DNA of 64,000 bases, taken from assembly GCA_032209605.1 (NCBI GenBank), contig JASFXZ010000040.1, forward strand, positions 1,364,001 through 1,428,000. Direction: 5' to 3'. Origin of the DNA: Mactromeris polynyma. Lineage: Eukaryota > Mollusca > Bivalvia > Venerida > Mactridae. A program made the position numbers and the translations under genes. Each line of letters begins with the position of its first letter. Within the stretch, counting starts at the first letter, position 1. This document shows, one piece after another, positions 25,600-35,207 of this stretch. The notes under the pieces were generated by a model. It saw nothing but the letters and a program-made list of their open reading frames with translations. It did no database searches and was not told where the DNA came from.

Positions 25600-26082
25600 T
25601 ACACTTAAGGAGTTATTTGAATTTTGAACATGCACTATTGCACACAATGAGAAAAACACATTCCAAAAAAAATGTCAATATTCCAGATACGCAATGTGTC
25701 AGTAGGACACGGATGCCCCTGCTAAGTACATTTAAAGCCAAGTTATTTCAAAATCCCACTTTCGAGGCCGGACATAATTTTGGGAACATGAACAAGTTAA
25801 ATCCTGCATTGCGACCTTCACCATAGTTTTGTATGTGACAGGTCGTCATTTTATTGTGATCATTTTTGAAAGTTATTTCAAAATCTCAAGAAGGACAATA
25901 AAGTTTTGGATCGGACACATCATCTTACTATGGCGATAGCTTTTGGGAAGTTATTTTAAAATCCCACATAACACAACGAAGTTCGGGGCCGGAAACAATT
26001 AAACACAAACAGACAGGTGGACAAACACAAGGACAGGTGTAACACTATAATATGCCCTTCCGCCATTTCATGGTGAGGGCAT
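25600..26082 (-). repeat. Hairpin-capped dispersed repeat, opposite-strand relative
   Basis: Read on the - strand it starts with the imperfect palindrome atgccctcaccat / atggcggaagggcat and then gttacacctgtcc, parallel to 13,631. Internal pieces (aagttatttcaaaatc) recur several times. The inner boundary is uncertain. Confidence 0.45.
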
Positions 26083-26552
26083 ATCGAACCCATTGTACAA
26101 GTACATCTTACTGTGTAAGAAAATTATTCCATTAAAGATTTTGATTCTTTTAAGTGTATAATCATTAATAAAAAATCATTAAAATTTCTCATCTTAAATG
26201 TTACAAAAGACTCATTAAACATTACAGAAAACCAACATTCAAGTAAAAATATGAACACACCAGAAAAAAAACATGTCAACATTAAACACTCCAGAGAAAC
26301 AAATCACATCAAGATAAATGCACTAGATAAAAACATCTTGTCAACAGATGTATAAACAAACTAGAGAAATGTGTCACGTAAACATAAACACACCAGAACT
26401 AACATCATGTCAACATAATCACAAACAATCAATATGGTATTGCAATGTTTTGTTGAGCGTAATTTAACATACCCACATATTTGAATATAAATTCAGATTT
26501 TCACTAAACATACATGTACAAAATACTCATACTGAAGCTTTTAAATAAATAA

Positions 26553-26558
26553 TTTAAT
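26553..26558 (-). terminator. Candidate PREB polyadenylation signal (ATTAAA)
   Basis: On the - strand ATTAAA lies about 115 bp downstream of the PREB stop codon. It is the nearest reasonable signal; position is the only evidence. Confidence 0.3.
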
Positions 26559-26670
26559 GACTCAAAGTTATCACAGTTATATACACACATGTTCTTATAA
26601 TGCCATTTACGCATGCAGACACACACACACAGAAACAATCACACAAATATTACTGGAATGAAACCATATA

Positions 26671-26756
26671 TCACAATCCAACTTCTGACATAAACCAAAA
26701 CAGAGCTACTAGTAACGCAACAACACCTAGAAGCAGGTAGATCGCCGCCACGGATG
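26671..26756 (-). CDS. PREB: PREB exon 9: transmembrane anchor and stop
   Basis: An 86-bp exon after tgatttcag. It encodes a ~20-residue hydrophobic helix and the tail FMSEVGL before TGA. This is the ER anchor that makes PREB a single-pass membrane protein. Confidence 0.92.
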
Positions 26757-29700
26757 CTGAAATCATAGAAAACAAACACACCCTTCTGTTAATACAAACT
26801 AAAAGAAGTACACTGATTAGGGATTCTAAATGAATGGAAATTTAGGTATTAGTATACTATAATCCTAGAAATATTTGTGAATACACCGTTTAGTGGTTTT
26901 TCCTAACACTCGTTGTTACTATAAATTGCAGAATTACAACAACATACAATTCTATAACAACCACATTTTTTGCAGCGATCAAATTTCACAGGAAGAAACT
27001 GATTGCAAAAAACACCAACTTTAAAATAATGCTAATGTTACAGTACTTTGATACATTCATACAATACATTGAATGTGAGAGGAAGTTACAGAGAAATATT
27101 CAACGTAAAGTGTCTCAGTTAAATAAAAAATATTTAAGACATAATAACAGCTTAATTGTGATGTTGATAAGATTTGTGTGGAAATTGTATAGTCAGAAAG
27201 GAAGTAATATTTACCTCTAGTAGGTTCTTGATGAACTCTGACAGTATTATCTGCAGATATACTTAACAAAGTGAAATCCTGATTTTCGCTTACAGCTTTA
27301 GCACTCTCTGATATAGGCATAAAATCGAGACCGGTAACAAATATACTGTGTGCTTCTTTTACGTAGTAAAGTTTCTGTAATACAGCAAGAATACAGAGAA
27401 TGATTTTATCATTATACATACAATGATAAAATAATGTATTTGAATTAAGATAAACACTTATTATTCCTGACAGTATCAACATTCACAGAGATTACTGCAG
27501 AAGTGGATATTTTAGAAAGTCAAAGTTTAGGAATTGGCCATTTCTGATGTTTAATGAGCGGACACGATCGCTAATCACTGAAATAAGTCTTGTTTAGGTA
27601 AGTCTGACAAAATATTTTCTATGAAAAAGGATAATAAATTTCTGAATTACGCAAGTTCACAAACATTTCCATGCCGTGAACTCACTGATATGGTGATATT
27701 TATAACAAGCTAACCCTGTTTCTAGATTTATATTATCAGTAAATGTAGAGGTATTTTTCGGCAGGCTGGAAAACTTGGGAATTGTGAAAATGGTGAAAAT
27801 ATTTGTTCCCTTAGCAATGTGAGTGATGTGAATGATTCAGTAAGAAGAGTCATGTCAAATAAAGCAAGGTTTCTTGTACTCACTTGAAGATTGAATGAGA
27901 TGTAAACAGCTACACTTCCAGTAATCATACCAACACCAACATATACACCATCAGAACTGTAATCAATACATGGACAGTGAGAAAATATTTGTATGAGAAA
28001 ATGATCACAATGTCTAGCAATCAGGTCACACATGCAAAGGCGGCATAGTGGTGCAGGGAAAGATTGCCTGACTCCTTATCCAAAGGTCCTGAGTTTAAAT
28101 CTCTTTTGGGCATGGTTTAACCACAAACTTCACAACTGTTGAGTTATACAAGAATACTGACTCATAACCCAGGGATCACAGTCATTTATAATGGTATGTT
28201 GGACAGTCATAATTGATGTACAATCAGTTTAAACTAAAACGCATAAACTTAAAAATACTCCCAGTTGCAAAATTCTTTTACAAAATGACTTTTGTATAAT
28301 GGAATAGCGTCATATTTTGCAATGTTAACATATTGAAAACACATTTAGGCACAACAAAAAAAGTAGCTTGCTAGCTTAGTCAAAAATATACTTCTATGAT
28401 AAACTATAATAGAACTAAATAATCAAAGTAAACAAATTCTATGGATGCAATACATTCATATCATTTACATTATTTTCATCTTTCTGAAACACATAACAAA
28501 AGAAAAATGATATAATTTGTTACCATACCTTACAGCTAATGATGATAGAACCTCCGCTCCAGCATTCATTACTAACTTAGGTTTGTATGATTCACCGTCC
28601 CATTGAGCAATAAAACAGGGATCTGGAGTACTCTGCCGTTTTATAGGTATATTTATAGTATAAAGATTAAATCCTTTTTTCAGACTGCCTTCTTTCAGAC
28701 CAAATCTGAAACACAAATTTTGTTCTTTATCAAATATAACAGTTAACAGCAAGAAGAGAAATTACTTCACACCAATTGTAGATGATTATTATTATTCACA
28801 TAGTTATTTCTATACTAAAGAAACAACAATCTGAGTTATTGTTAGTAAAGAATATTCCAGAGAAAATGGAATTGTATCTTCTTGTACAAATCATTTTTTT
28901 CATTTTAAAACAAATGCCGTGACTTCATTTTCTCACAAATTTTTCTCCCAAGGTGAGATAAACAAATAGATTACTAAACAAATGTGACAAAATCCATCTG
29001 ACACCAGGGCCTGTATTCACTCAAGAAATTCAGACTTCAGACTCAAATTACAGTTTCAGACTTAAGCTTTCATTTCGATAAACTTAGATCAAAACGCAAA
29101 TTCACGAGAATTGTTGCATCAAGGAAGCTGGTATGGGTGGTCCAGAAGCAATACGAGTGTACTTCAAAAAGTGTTCATCAATAACTCTATTGAAATATAT
29201 ATGCCTAACCTCCTTCTCCATAAATACGAAACTTTCGTGCAAATTGATTAAATAAGGAAAAAGTCATTTAATTTTGAAATAGTATCACTCATATACACTA
29301 GTCAGTATTTGGACTGTACAATGAAGAAAGAATTGAAATACAGGCTAATATGAAAGGACGTGCTGCGTTGTCCATTCCACCAAAACAGGTCTATGATGAA
29401 TTGAATGATATATATGAATCTTGTGCGATATCATATATGACAGTTTGCAGATGGATAAAGAAATTGAAATCTGGATTCTCTCGTGTCAAAGATGGCCATA
29501 GAAGTGGTCGAACAAAGACATATGTGACTAAAAATAATGTGGCTGCTGTGAAGGAGATGGCTGAAGAAGACGGGCGATATACAGTCGAAGATATTGCTAG
29601 GAGAGTAGGGATCTCAGAAGGGAGTGTCTATACCATTCTGAACAAAGATTTGGGACTGACAAAGAATTGTGAGCGATGGGTGCCTCATTTGTTGTCCAAA

Positions 29701-32700
29701 GATCAGAAAACGGCACGCATGGACTGCTCACGTAAACTATTGAAAAAGTTTAAAAATAGTAATAATCGTATAATTTCCGACTTGTTAATGGGAGACGAGA
29801 CTTGGGTCTACATGTTTGAACCCCAAAGACGGGCTGATAATAAACAGTGTAAAGGTAAACGCCCAGTTGTTGCAAAAAGACAAAACAGCGCAAAGAAGGT
29901 TTTATACACAATCTTCTTCAATTCCTGTGGCCCAGTGATACAGATTCCAGCAAAGGCAGGAAAATCTATTACAGGACGCTATTACAGACACACAATGTTG
30001 AAGAGAATTTAAAAAATCTATCAAAAGAAGCGCCCAGACACAGGTTTGAAGGGCATTTTCCTGTTGCATGATAATGCCCCGGCCCATAAATGCAAGGATG
30101 TGATGTCATTTCTTGACAAAGAGAAAGTGAATGTCCTTCATCATCCGCCTTATTCTCCTGATTTAAGTCCTTGTGACTTTTTTCTATTTCCCCGGCTCAA
30201 AAAAATGCTATCAGGGCGAAGATATGACACTAGAAATGCCCTTGGAAGTGCAATTCACCAGTGCTTGAAGCAGATATCAAGGGCAGGCTACTCTGCAGCT
30301 TTTAGACAGTTTATATCATGATTACTAAAATGTACTTCTAGTACAGGGGGAATATTTTGAAGGGCTGCAATAGAGTGATTTTGCGTAATTATTGTTGTTT
30401 TTATTTTATTTACCACATAACAGAACTTTTTGAAGTAATTTTTGTGAGTGATTTCTTGTTCAACCACTTTGAAACATATTTAAGACCAAGTCTCAAATTC
30501 AGGCTTAAAATGAAGTGAATACAGACTTAAGTCACTCTATGAGGATTGTGCGTTAAATGTATTTGACACAAATCATAAGTCTATTATAAAACAGCAATGA
30601 AATTATGACACTTATTCATGATCCTTTCATTACCTTAACTAAGATTAGTAACATTGCATACTATCATAAAAATAAAAAATAAAAGACAGTGACACTGGAA
30701 ACTTACCTACAAGCCCTAAATCTGTGCTCTCCAGCTTTGCCTGGCCATTCCATGTCTAAATGTCTCTTACCATCTTTTGTATTCCAAACAGAGAAACAGC
30801 TACCTTTAGATAGTGTCACAATCTGTAAGATAAATATTACAAAAGCAGGTATTCAGTGAAGTACATGTGCTTATGGAAAATACATTTAGTTTTATCAATA
30901 ATTGGCAGCACATGTGAAAAAAATGTGACATCCACAAAAAACACTAATAAAATACAGTAATAACAGATATGTATCATAATGAACAGCATTAATAAAATAA
31001 GTAACAATAAATCATATGCAACAAACACAACATAAAAGATAAAAAGAATAAGTTTTACGTCCAACTTCAATAAGTCCAAAATAATGCTACAAAATTACCG
31101 TAGTTAGGGATATTTTGGTTGGTAGGAAATTTTGCCAGTTATGCTCATTCATATGATGCTGATTTATAATTGCCAGTCTACTAATTGTCATTTCTCAAAT
31201 ATAACAAAAATAGTTCGAGCAAAGGCAATCACTAAACATTACTTATCTTGCGGTGCATTCAATTCATGTCACTGAAATTTTTTATTAGCAGTCACCTAGC
31301 CAGAATTACACTTCACCAAATTTTCTCTATTTATATTGCATGATTCCTTCTAAAAATACAAATTCAATAATTAGCCTTAGACAATGCAATCAGTACAAAG
31401 GTTAAAGACTAGTCAACTTAAAAACACATACTTTATCTCCTTTAGGACTGATATCTACATCATCAATCTCATGTTTGTGTGCTTCAATATCATGTAACTT
31501 AACCAATCCATCAGTCTGAAATTGTAACAAATAAGATTTAGTGGTAACTATTTCACAAATATACAATACTGTAGTATCACCAACGGCAAAAAAGGCAGTT
31601 TCGCGCGGACCTAAATTCGCGCATTTTAAAAAACATCAGACAAAACTGATGATATTGCAACGGGGGTCATTATTTCATAAATCAGTATCATAAGTTGTTA
31701 ACAGCAATATTCTGCATATTAACTCATTATCTGCCGGTTATCTCTTTAATCAAGTCGCCAATTAACAATTTTATTGCCAATTGTAATATCTGAAAACAAT
31801 AGAAACGTGTGAAACTTGAATAAACAACATGACTAGCGAGGTTCGAGTCGTATTTCGATCTGTATTACCAAGCGCTTGATTCCCTGGTTTAGAGCATCTA
31901 TATAACCCCAAAAATTTGATTTTTGGACTGGTATTCCGATTTTACACTTTTGTTATCAGTTTGACAAGTAATTTCAGTGAACAGTCCGGAATGAACTAAA
32001 AAATACACCATAACAAAAATTCACAATGTCATTTACAGCGGTCCCCTTGAATAAACAATATGACAGGTCCAACTGTTATTTGACACGACTTGTATGAAAA
32101 GTGAAAATTTCGGACAGATAAATATTCGGATAGCCATGTAAGTTTCTGAATGTTTAATAATCGGGCGGACTTAAAATCACGCTTCGTCTCTAGCGCGAAA
32201 TACGCGAAAATTCGTCCTGCGCGAATTTAAGTGATACCACAGTAATACTATGGAGACCAAAAAACACCAATACATATTAATTAATGAGCAACAAAGCATA
32301 CACACAGAAAACATTAAATCTAACGTTCTCATTGACAGTATGTCGATATTATCAGGACAGTATAATGGGTCTTCCTGTCAGCTTAACACATACAAACAGA
32401 TATTTTATTTTTTAAATTAGTTTTTTAGTTTTAATTATAACATTTTAACAGTTATACCAGGTAAACATTTATACACATGTACATGTTTTCATGCTTAAAT
32501 ATGTGTGGTTTATATAAAATAAACAAGTACTACATTTGTATATCAGTCTCGAAAGATACATTTATAGCGGCTTACCTTCCACACCCTTAGATGACCATCA
32601 CCACCACCAGTAGCTATAATACTGCGATCTGGACCAAACTGGACACATTTCTGATAGCCACCATCTTTACAAAAGTCTGATGTAACACTTTTCATTTTTT

Positions 32701-34453
32701 CTACTTCAAAAGTCAAATGTTTTGTTTGATTTAAGGATTCATTTGCGTCTGTGTCTTTATTATCTTTACCCTTTCTTCTCACTGCCTCAGTGGAACCAGA
32801 TTTGTCTGACTTTCCTGCTGAAGAATTTAACAAAATTAATGTGTAAGTCATAGCGAAGATAACATTAACAAACAAAACAAAGTTGCCACCATCCTGTCAT
32901 GATTCACATTAATTAACTATGTAGTTTAACCAATTAATATTTGTCCAAGTCAAAAGGTTTGAATGGATAGTAGAAGACTTATAAAAAGAGAAAAGCGCAC
33001 ATTTTGTTCTTTGAAATAATTTGCTATGTTTCTGTAGTATTCACCAAAATGGTTTGATAAATATATAGATAACTGTGGTGACATTACACTGACCTGATTT
33101 TGTAGGGGAAACAACTCTGTACTTTAATGTAAACAAGTGACACTGATCATCCAAGCCAGCAGCAAACATATGATTTCTTCCATCATATACAGCACTTCCA
33201 TTCATTGGAGCTTGTGAACCAACATCATGTCTACAAACACTTCCAGCTTGGAAACCTTCCTCTGTTACCTTAATTTCATATATTTCCTAAAATGCAAGGT
33301 AAGTTCATATAAATTACAAATCATAAAACACAGTTCATGAGTGTTTTCTCATTCAGGCATATTGGTGTCAAATTAGCTCCTATTCCCTCAGAAAAGTATC
33401 TTTACATTTCGTCAATTCGATCCTGCTTGTCATTTCGATCTCGGCAATGTTTTCAAACCATGCATACGTTGTGAATGGAATTATCCGACCATTGGTTTTG
33501 TTTGATAAAGGAATACTTCCTAGTTTCTACACATGAAAAAACCAAATCAACATCATCCGTTGTCGATCACAATTGAACAAGCAACAAGTAATGAGTCGAA
33601 TCATGCAATATGCCTTTGTGTAAACAAAGTTTCCCTATTTGTTGTTTTATGACCATCGAAAATTCCAAACTGAACTTGGAATGATAAAGGTCTGCATCTG
33701 CATGGGAGTGTTTTGGGGCGTAACAGATAAATAAGGCCATGTTTATTAGAGACTTTATAGCAGATACAAAATTCACAAAATTAAGACAATATGTTTAAAT
33801 GACACGATGTTTCCCATCCATGGTGTATATGTAATATCTACTTCCAATATTCTAAAATAATGATGTATCTTGTGATTCCCGTCCTGTACAGGTTTTAGGC
33901 TTACCCTTTCCCAGAAGACCTGTGTGGTGACGTCATCGGAAAGCGCGGGAATCAGGCGAGTCTAGTGCCAGCTGCTGTGATAAGTAGACGTGCCATTGAC
34001 CAGAAAGACGAACCCGAAAATCTAACCAGTTATAACTATATTTATTCTGTCCGTGGGCTGTATTGTTAAACATGATTACCACCAGACACTTTAGTAACAT
34101 TGACCTATAATTACACATCACTTTGTACTGGTATGTCAAAGACATGTTGGTAACACCCTAACACAGACACTTAATGTTTACAAGGTTTCAAAAACTAAAC
34201 GTTTGAAGCAGATTTACACAAAACAATGAAATCCGTCAGAGTACAAAACTTCCCTGTCCGAAACAGATTGGCCCGAATGATCTGTATTATCATGGCATTA
34301 TGATTAATTTAAGACACTTACTATCGCATTTGAGACTCCCGTTTTAGCTTGGCCACCGCCTCCAGCAACCAAAAAATGTCGTTCGCCCAGAGATTTCACT
34401 ACGTACATAGGAAAATCTGACTTCGCGATCGGCTTTCCTTTCACGGGCGCCAT
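26671..34453 (-). CDS. PREB: Prolactin regulatory element-binding protein / SEC12 homologue (complete, 9 exons)
   Basis: PREB is the metazoan SEC12: an ER membrane WD40 protein that acts as guanine nucleotide exchange factor for SAR1 and starts COPII vesicle assembly. Exons on the - strand: 34453-34322, 33286-33094, 32817-32576, 31515-31432, 30822-30707, 28705-28529, 27956-27884, 27374-27215, 26756-26671. All have AG/GT borders, phases agree, and the total of 1,263 bp encodes 420 aa, close to the ~417 aa usual for the family. Visible marks: FPMYVV then the glycine run LVAGGGGQAKTGVSNAI near the N terminus; the WD-type strand TGGGDGHLRVWK; YTINIPIKRQ; GMITGSVAVYI; LYYVKEAHSIFVTGLDF; and a C-terminal hydrophobic anchor AAIYLLLGVVALLVALFWF followed by a short lumenal tail. 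Introns host a mariner and a TIR element, neither touching coding sequence. The start is the ATG within gcgccatgttgg (reverse complement), giving the family-like short N terminus. Confidence 0.95.
27215..27374 (-). CDS. PREB: PREB exon 8
   Basis: A 160-bp exon between tattacag and gtaaatat. It starts KLYYVKEAHSIFVTGLDFMP and ends in the last WD40 strand (LLSISADNTVRVHQEP). Confidence 0.94.
27884..27956 (-). CDS. PREB: PREB exon 7
   Basis: A 73-bp exon between attacag and gtgagtac, encoding SDGVYVGVGMITGSVAVYIS and FNLQ, the family G-x-x-T-G-S-V-A-I-Y-I-A-F strand. Confidence 0.94.
28035..28195 (+). repeat. tRNA-derived SINE-like element in PREB intron
   Basis: A-box-like tagtggtgcagggaaag and B-box-like gagtttaaatctc are about 45 bp apart, followed by a non-tRNA body. 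It resembles the element at 4,317. Confidence 0.55.
28529..28705 (-). CDS. PREB: PREB exon 6
   Basis: A 177-bp exon between gatttcag (reverse complement) and gtatggta. It carries NLYTINIPIKRQSTPDPCF and AQWDGESYKPK, matching L-Y-T-V-Q-I-P-x-K-R of PREB. Confidence 0.93.
29160..30437 (+). mobile_element. mariner-family transposon
   Basis: About 1.28 kb, the normal mariner size. The left end tacttcaaaaagtgttc and the reverse complement of the right end ttacttcaaaaagttctg are terminal inverted repeats, both starting at TA as expected for TA-targeting elements. It encodes one transposase, broken by an in-frame stop. It lies in the PREB intron between exons 5 and 6, in the orientation opposite to PREB. 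Confidence 0.88.
29350..30321 (+). pseudogene. mariner transposase with one in-frame stop
   Basis: DD34D transposase of the Tc1/mariner superfamily: cut-and-paste at TA sites. An N-terminal helix-turn-helix region (TVCRWIKKLKSG; DIARRVGISEGSVY) is followed by the WVPH linker motif (WVPHLLS, ~110-116), catalytic Asp 149 in GDETWV, Asp 241 in HDNAPAH and Asp 276 in SPCDFF. The last two are separated by 34 residues. YSPDLSP, the mariner signature, is present. A single TAA at 30,010-30,012 interrupts an otherwise open 323-codon frame, so this copy is inactive but young. The frame is open a few codons before the chosen ATG, so the true N terminus may be slightly longer. Confidence 0.92.
30707..30822 (-). 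CDS. PREB: PREB exon 5
   Basis: A 116-bp exon between atcttacag and gtaagttt, encoding IVTLSKGSCFSVWNTKDG and ending RFRACR, the R-x-x-A/Q-C-R-F junction seen in PREB. Confidence 0.92.
31432..31515 (-). CDS. PREB: PREB exon 4
   Basis: An 84-bp phase-0 exon between aatttcag and gtatgtgt, encoding TDGLVKLHDIEAHKHEIDDV, the continuation of the central WD40 blades. Confidence 0.9.
31567..32244. mobile_element. 678-bp TIR element in PREB intron
   Basis: The left end tactgtagtatcac and right end gtgataccacagta are inverted repeats, and both sides carry CGCG-rich words (gcgcggacctaaattcgcgc left, gcgcgaatttaag right). No ORF. It is probably a non-autonomous DNA element; the superfamily cannot be told. 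Confidence 0.75.
32576..32817 (-). CDS. PREB: PREB exon 3
   Basis: A 242-bp exon. A charged insert (KGKDNKDTDANESL) precedes CVQFGPDRSIIATGGGDGHL and RVWK. The acceptor is a NAGNAG pair (ttcagcag), so a one-residue alternative (exon start 32,817 or 32,814) is possible without a frame change. Confidence 0.92.
33094..33286 (-). CDS. PREB: PREB exon 2
   Basis: A 193-bp exon between cattttag and gtcagtg. It encodes EIYEIKVTEEGF through HMFAAGLDDQCHLFTLKYR, a WD40 blade ending in the D-x-x-C-H/Q-L-F/L pattern of PREB. Confidence 0.92.
34322..34453 (-). CDS. PREB: PREB exon 1
   Basis: Forty-four codons from ATG to the donor gtaagtg. It contains the family-typical FPMYVV and the glycine run of the first WD40 blade, LVAGGGGQAKTGVSNAI. 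Confidence 0.93.
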
Positions 34454-34710
34454 GTTGGCATTTGATGCATCCAAAGAAATGAAATTACCGAAAAGTAAAA
34501 TCAAAGCACTGAGAGTTGTAGTATTAGACAACACAAGTTGTGGCGCAAATATTCTGTAGATTATTTATGCAAATGAGGACTGTTCGCGTCACTTGTTCAA
34601 AAACAAATCTTGCGATAATTTATCATCCCCTTATGTCTGAAATGTGTATAAAGTCTGTATTTTCTATAATAATTTTTTTATACAATCATGTATAATTACA
34701 TAGATTTATC
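34454..34710. promoter_or_regulatory. PREB upstream region
   Basis: About 250 bp of unique-looking sequence separates the PREB start codon from the tail of a LINE, so the promoter must be compact or overlap the LINE. No TATA box could be assigned with confidence. Confidence 0.35.
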
Positions 34711-35207
34711 ACGGAATTTATCTATCTATCTATCGATATTGTCAAACCTCTTTCGAGGACTTAGACAAGTTGTGCGCGTCAAGCCGCTGAGGAAAGTTAA
34801 AAGAAGTAAAAGTATGGTCATCAAAATAAAGTATGAGTGATAAAAAGAAATGTTAATGATATTAACAGTTTAAAAACAGGTGGGAATGCAGTCATGGTAA
34901 GATGGTATGTTCAATGTTACTTATAGCAACATTAAACTGTACCAGGGTGGGGAGACATGGAATATAAGGGGGTAGACTGTTCCAATGATGAACAGTCCGG
35001 GGAAAGAATGTGTATTTGTAGTAGTCTTTGGTTGCAGGAATTAGTCTGTACGACAGGGTGTGGTAGTGGCGGGATACTCTAGTTAGAGGGGTGAGATAAC
35101 CTTGGATGGGGACTGCAACCAAATCATTTCTTATTTTGTACATAAGGGACAGTCTAGAGTCAATGCGTCTGAAGTCTAACCTGCGCCACTTCAGACTATC
35201 TGTCATA

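Larger units (their letters stand above)
22451..26552. other. Convergent intergenic spacer between CSPP1 and PREB
   Basis: No gene is recognised. Contents are MITE-like copies at 23,595 and 24,589, a 78-bp tandem duplication at 25,355, a hairpin-capped repeat ending at 26,082, and otherwise AT-rich unique-looking sequence. Confidence 0.6.
29008..30527. mobile_element. Older inverted-terminus element carrying the mariner
   Basis: Outside the mariner ends, the left flank (cctgtattcactcaagaaat) and the reverse complement of the right flank (gtctgtattcacttcatttt) match and are followed by similar gacttaag/ttgagactt words. Without the mariner these flanks would make a ~240-bp inverted-repeat element in the PREB intron, so the mariner probably inserted into it. 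Confidence 0.6.
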
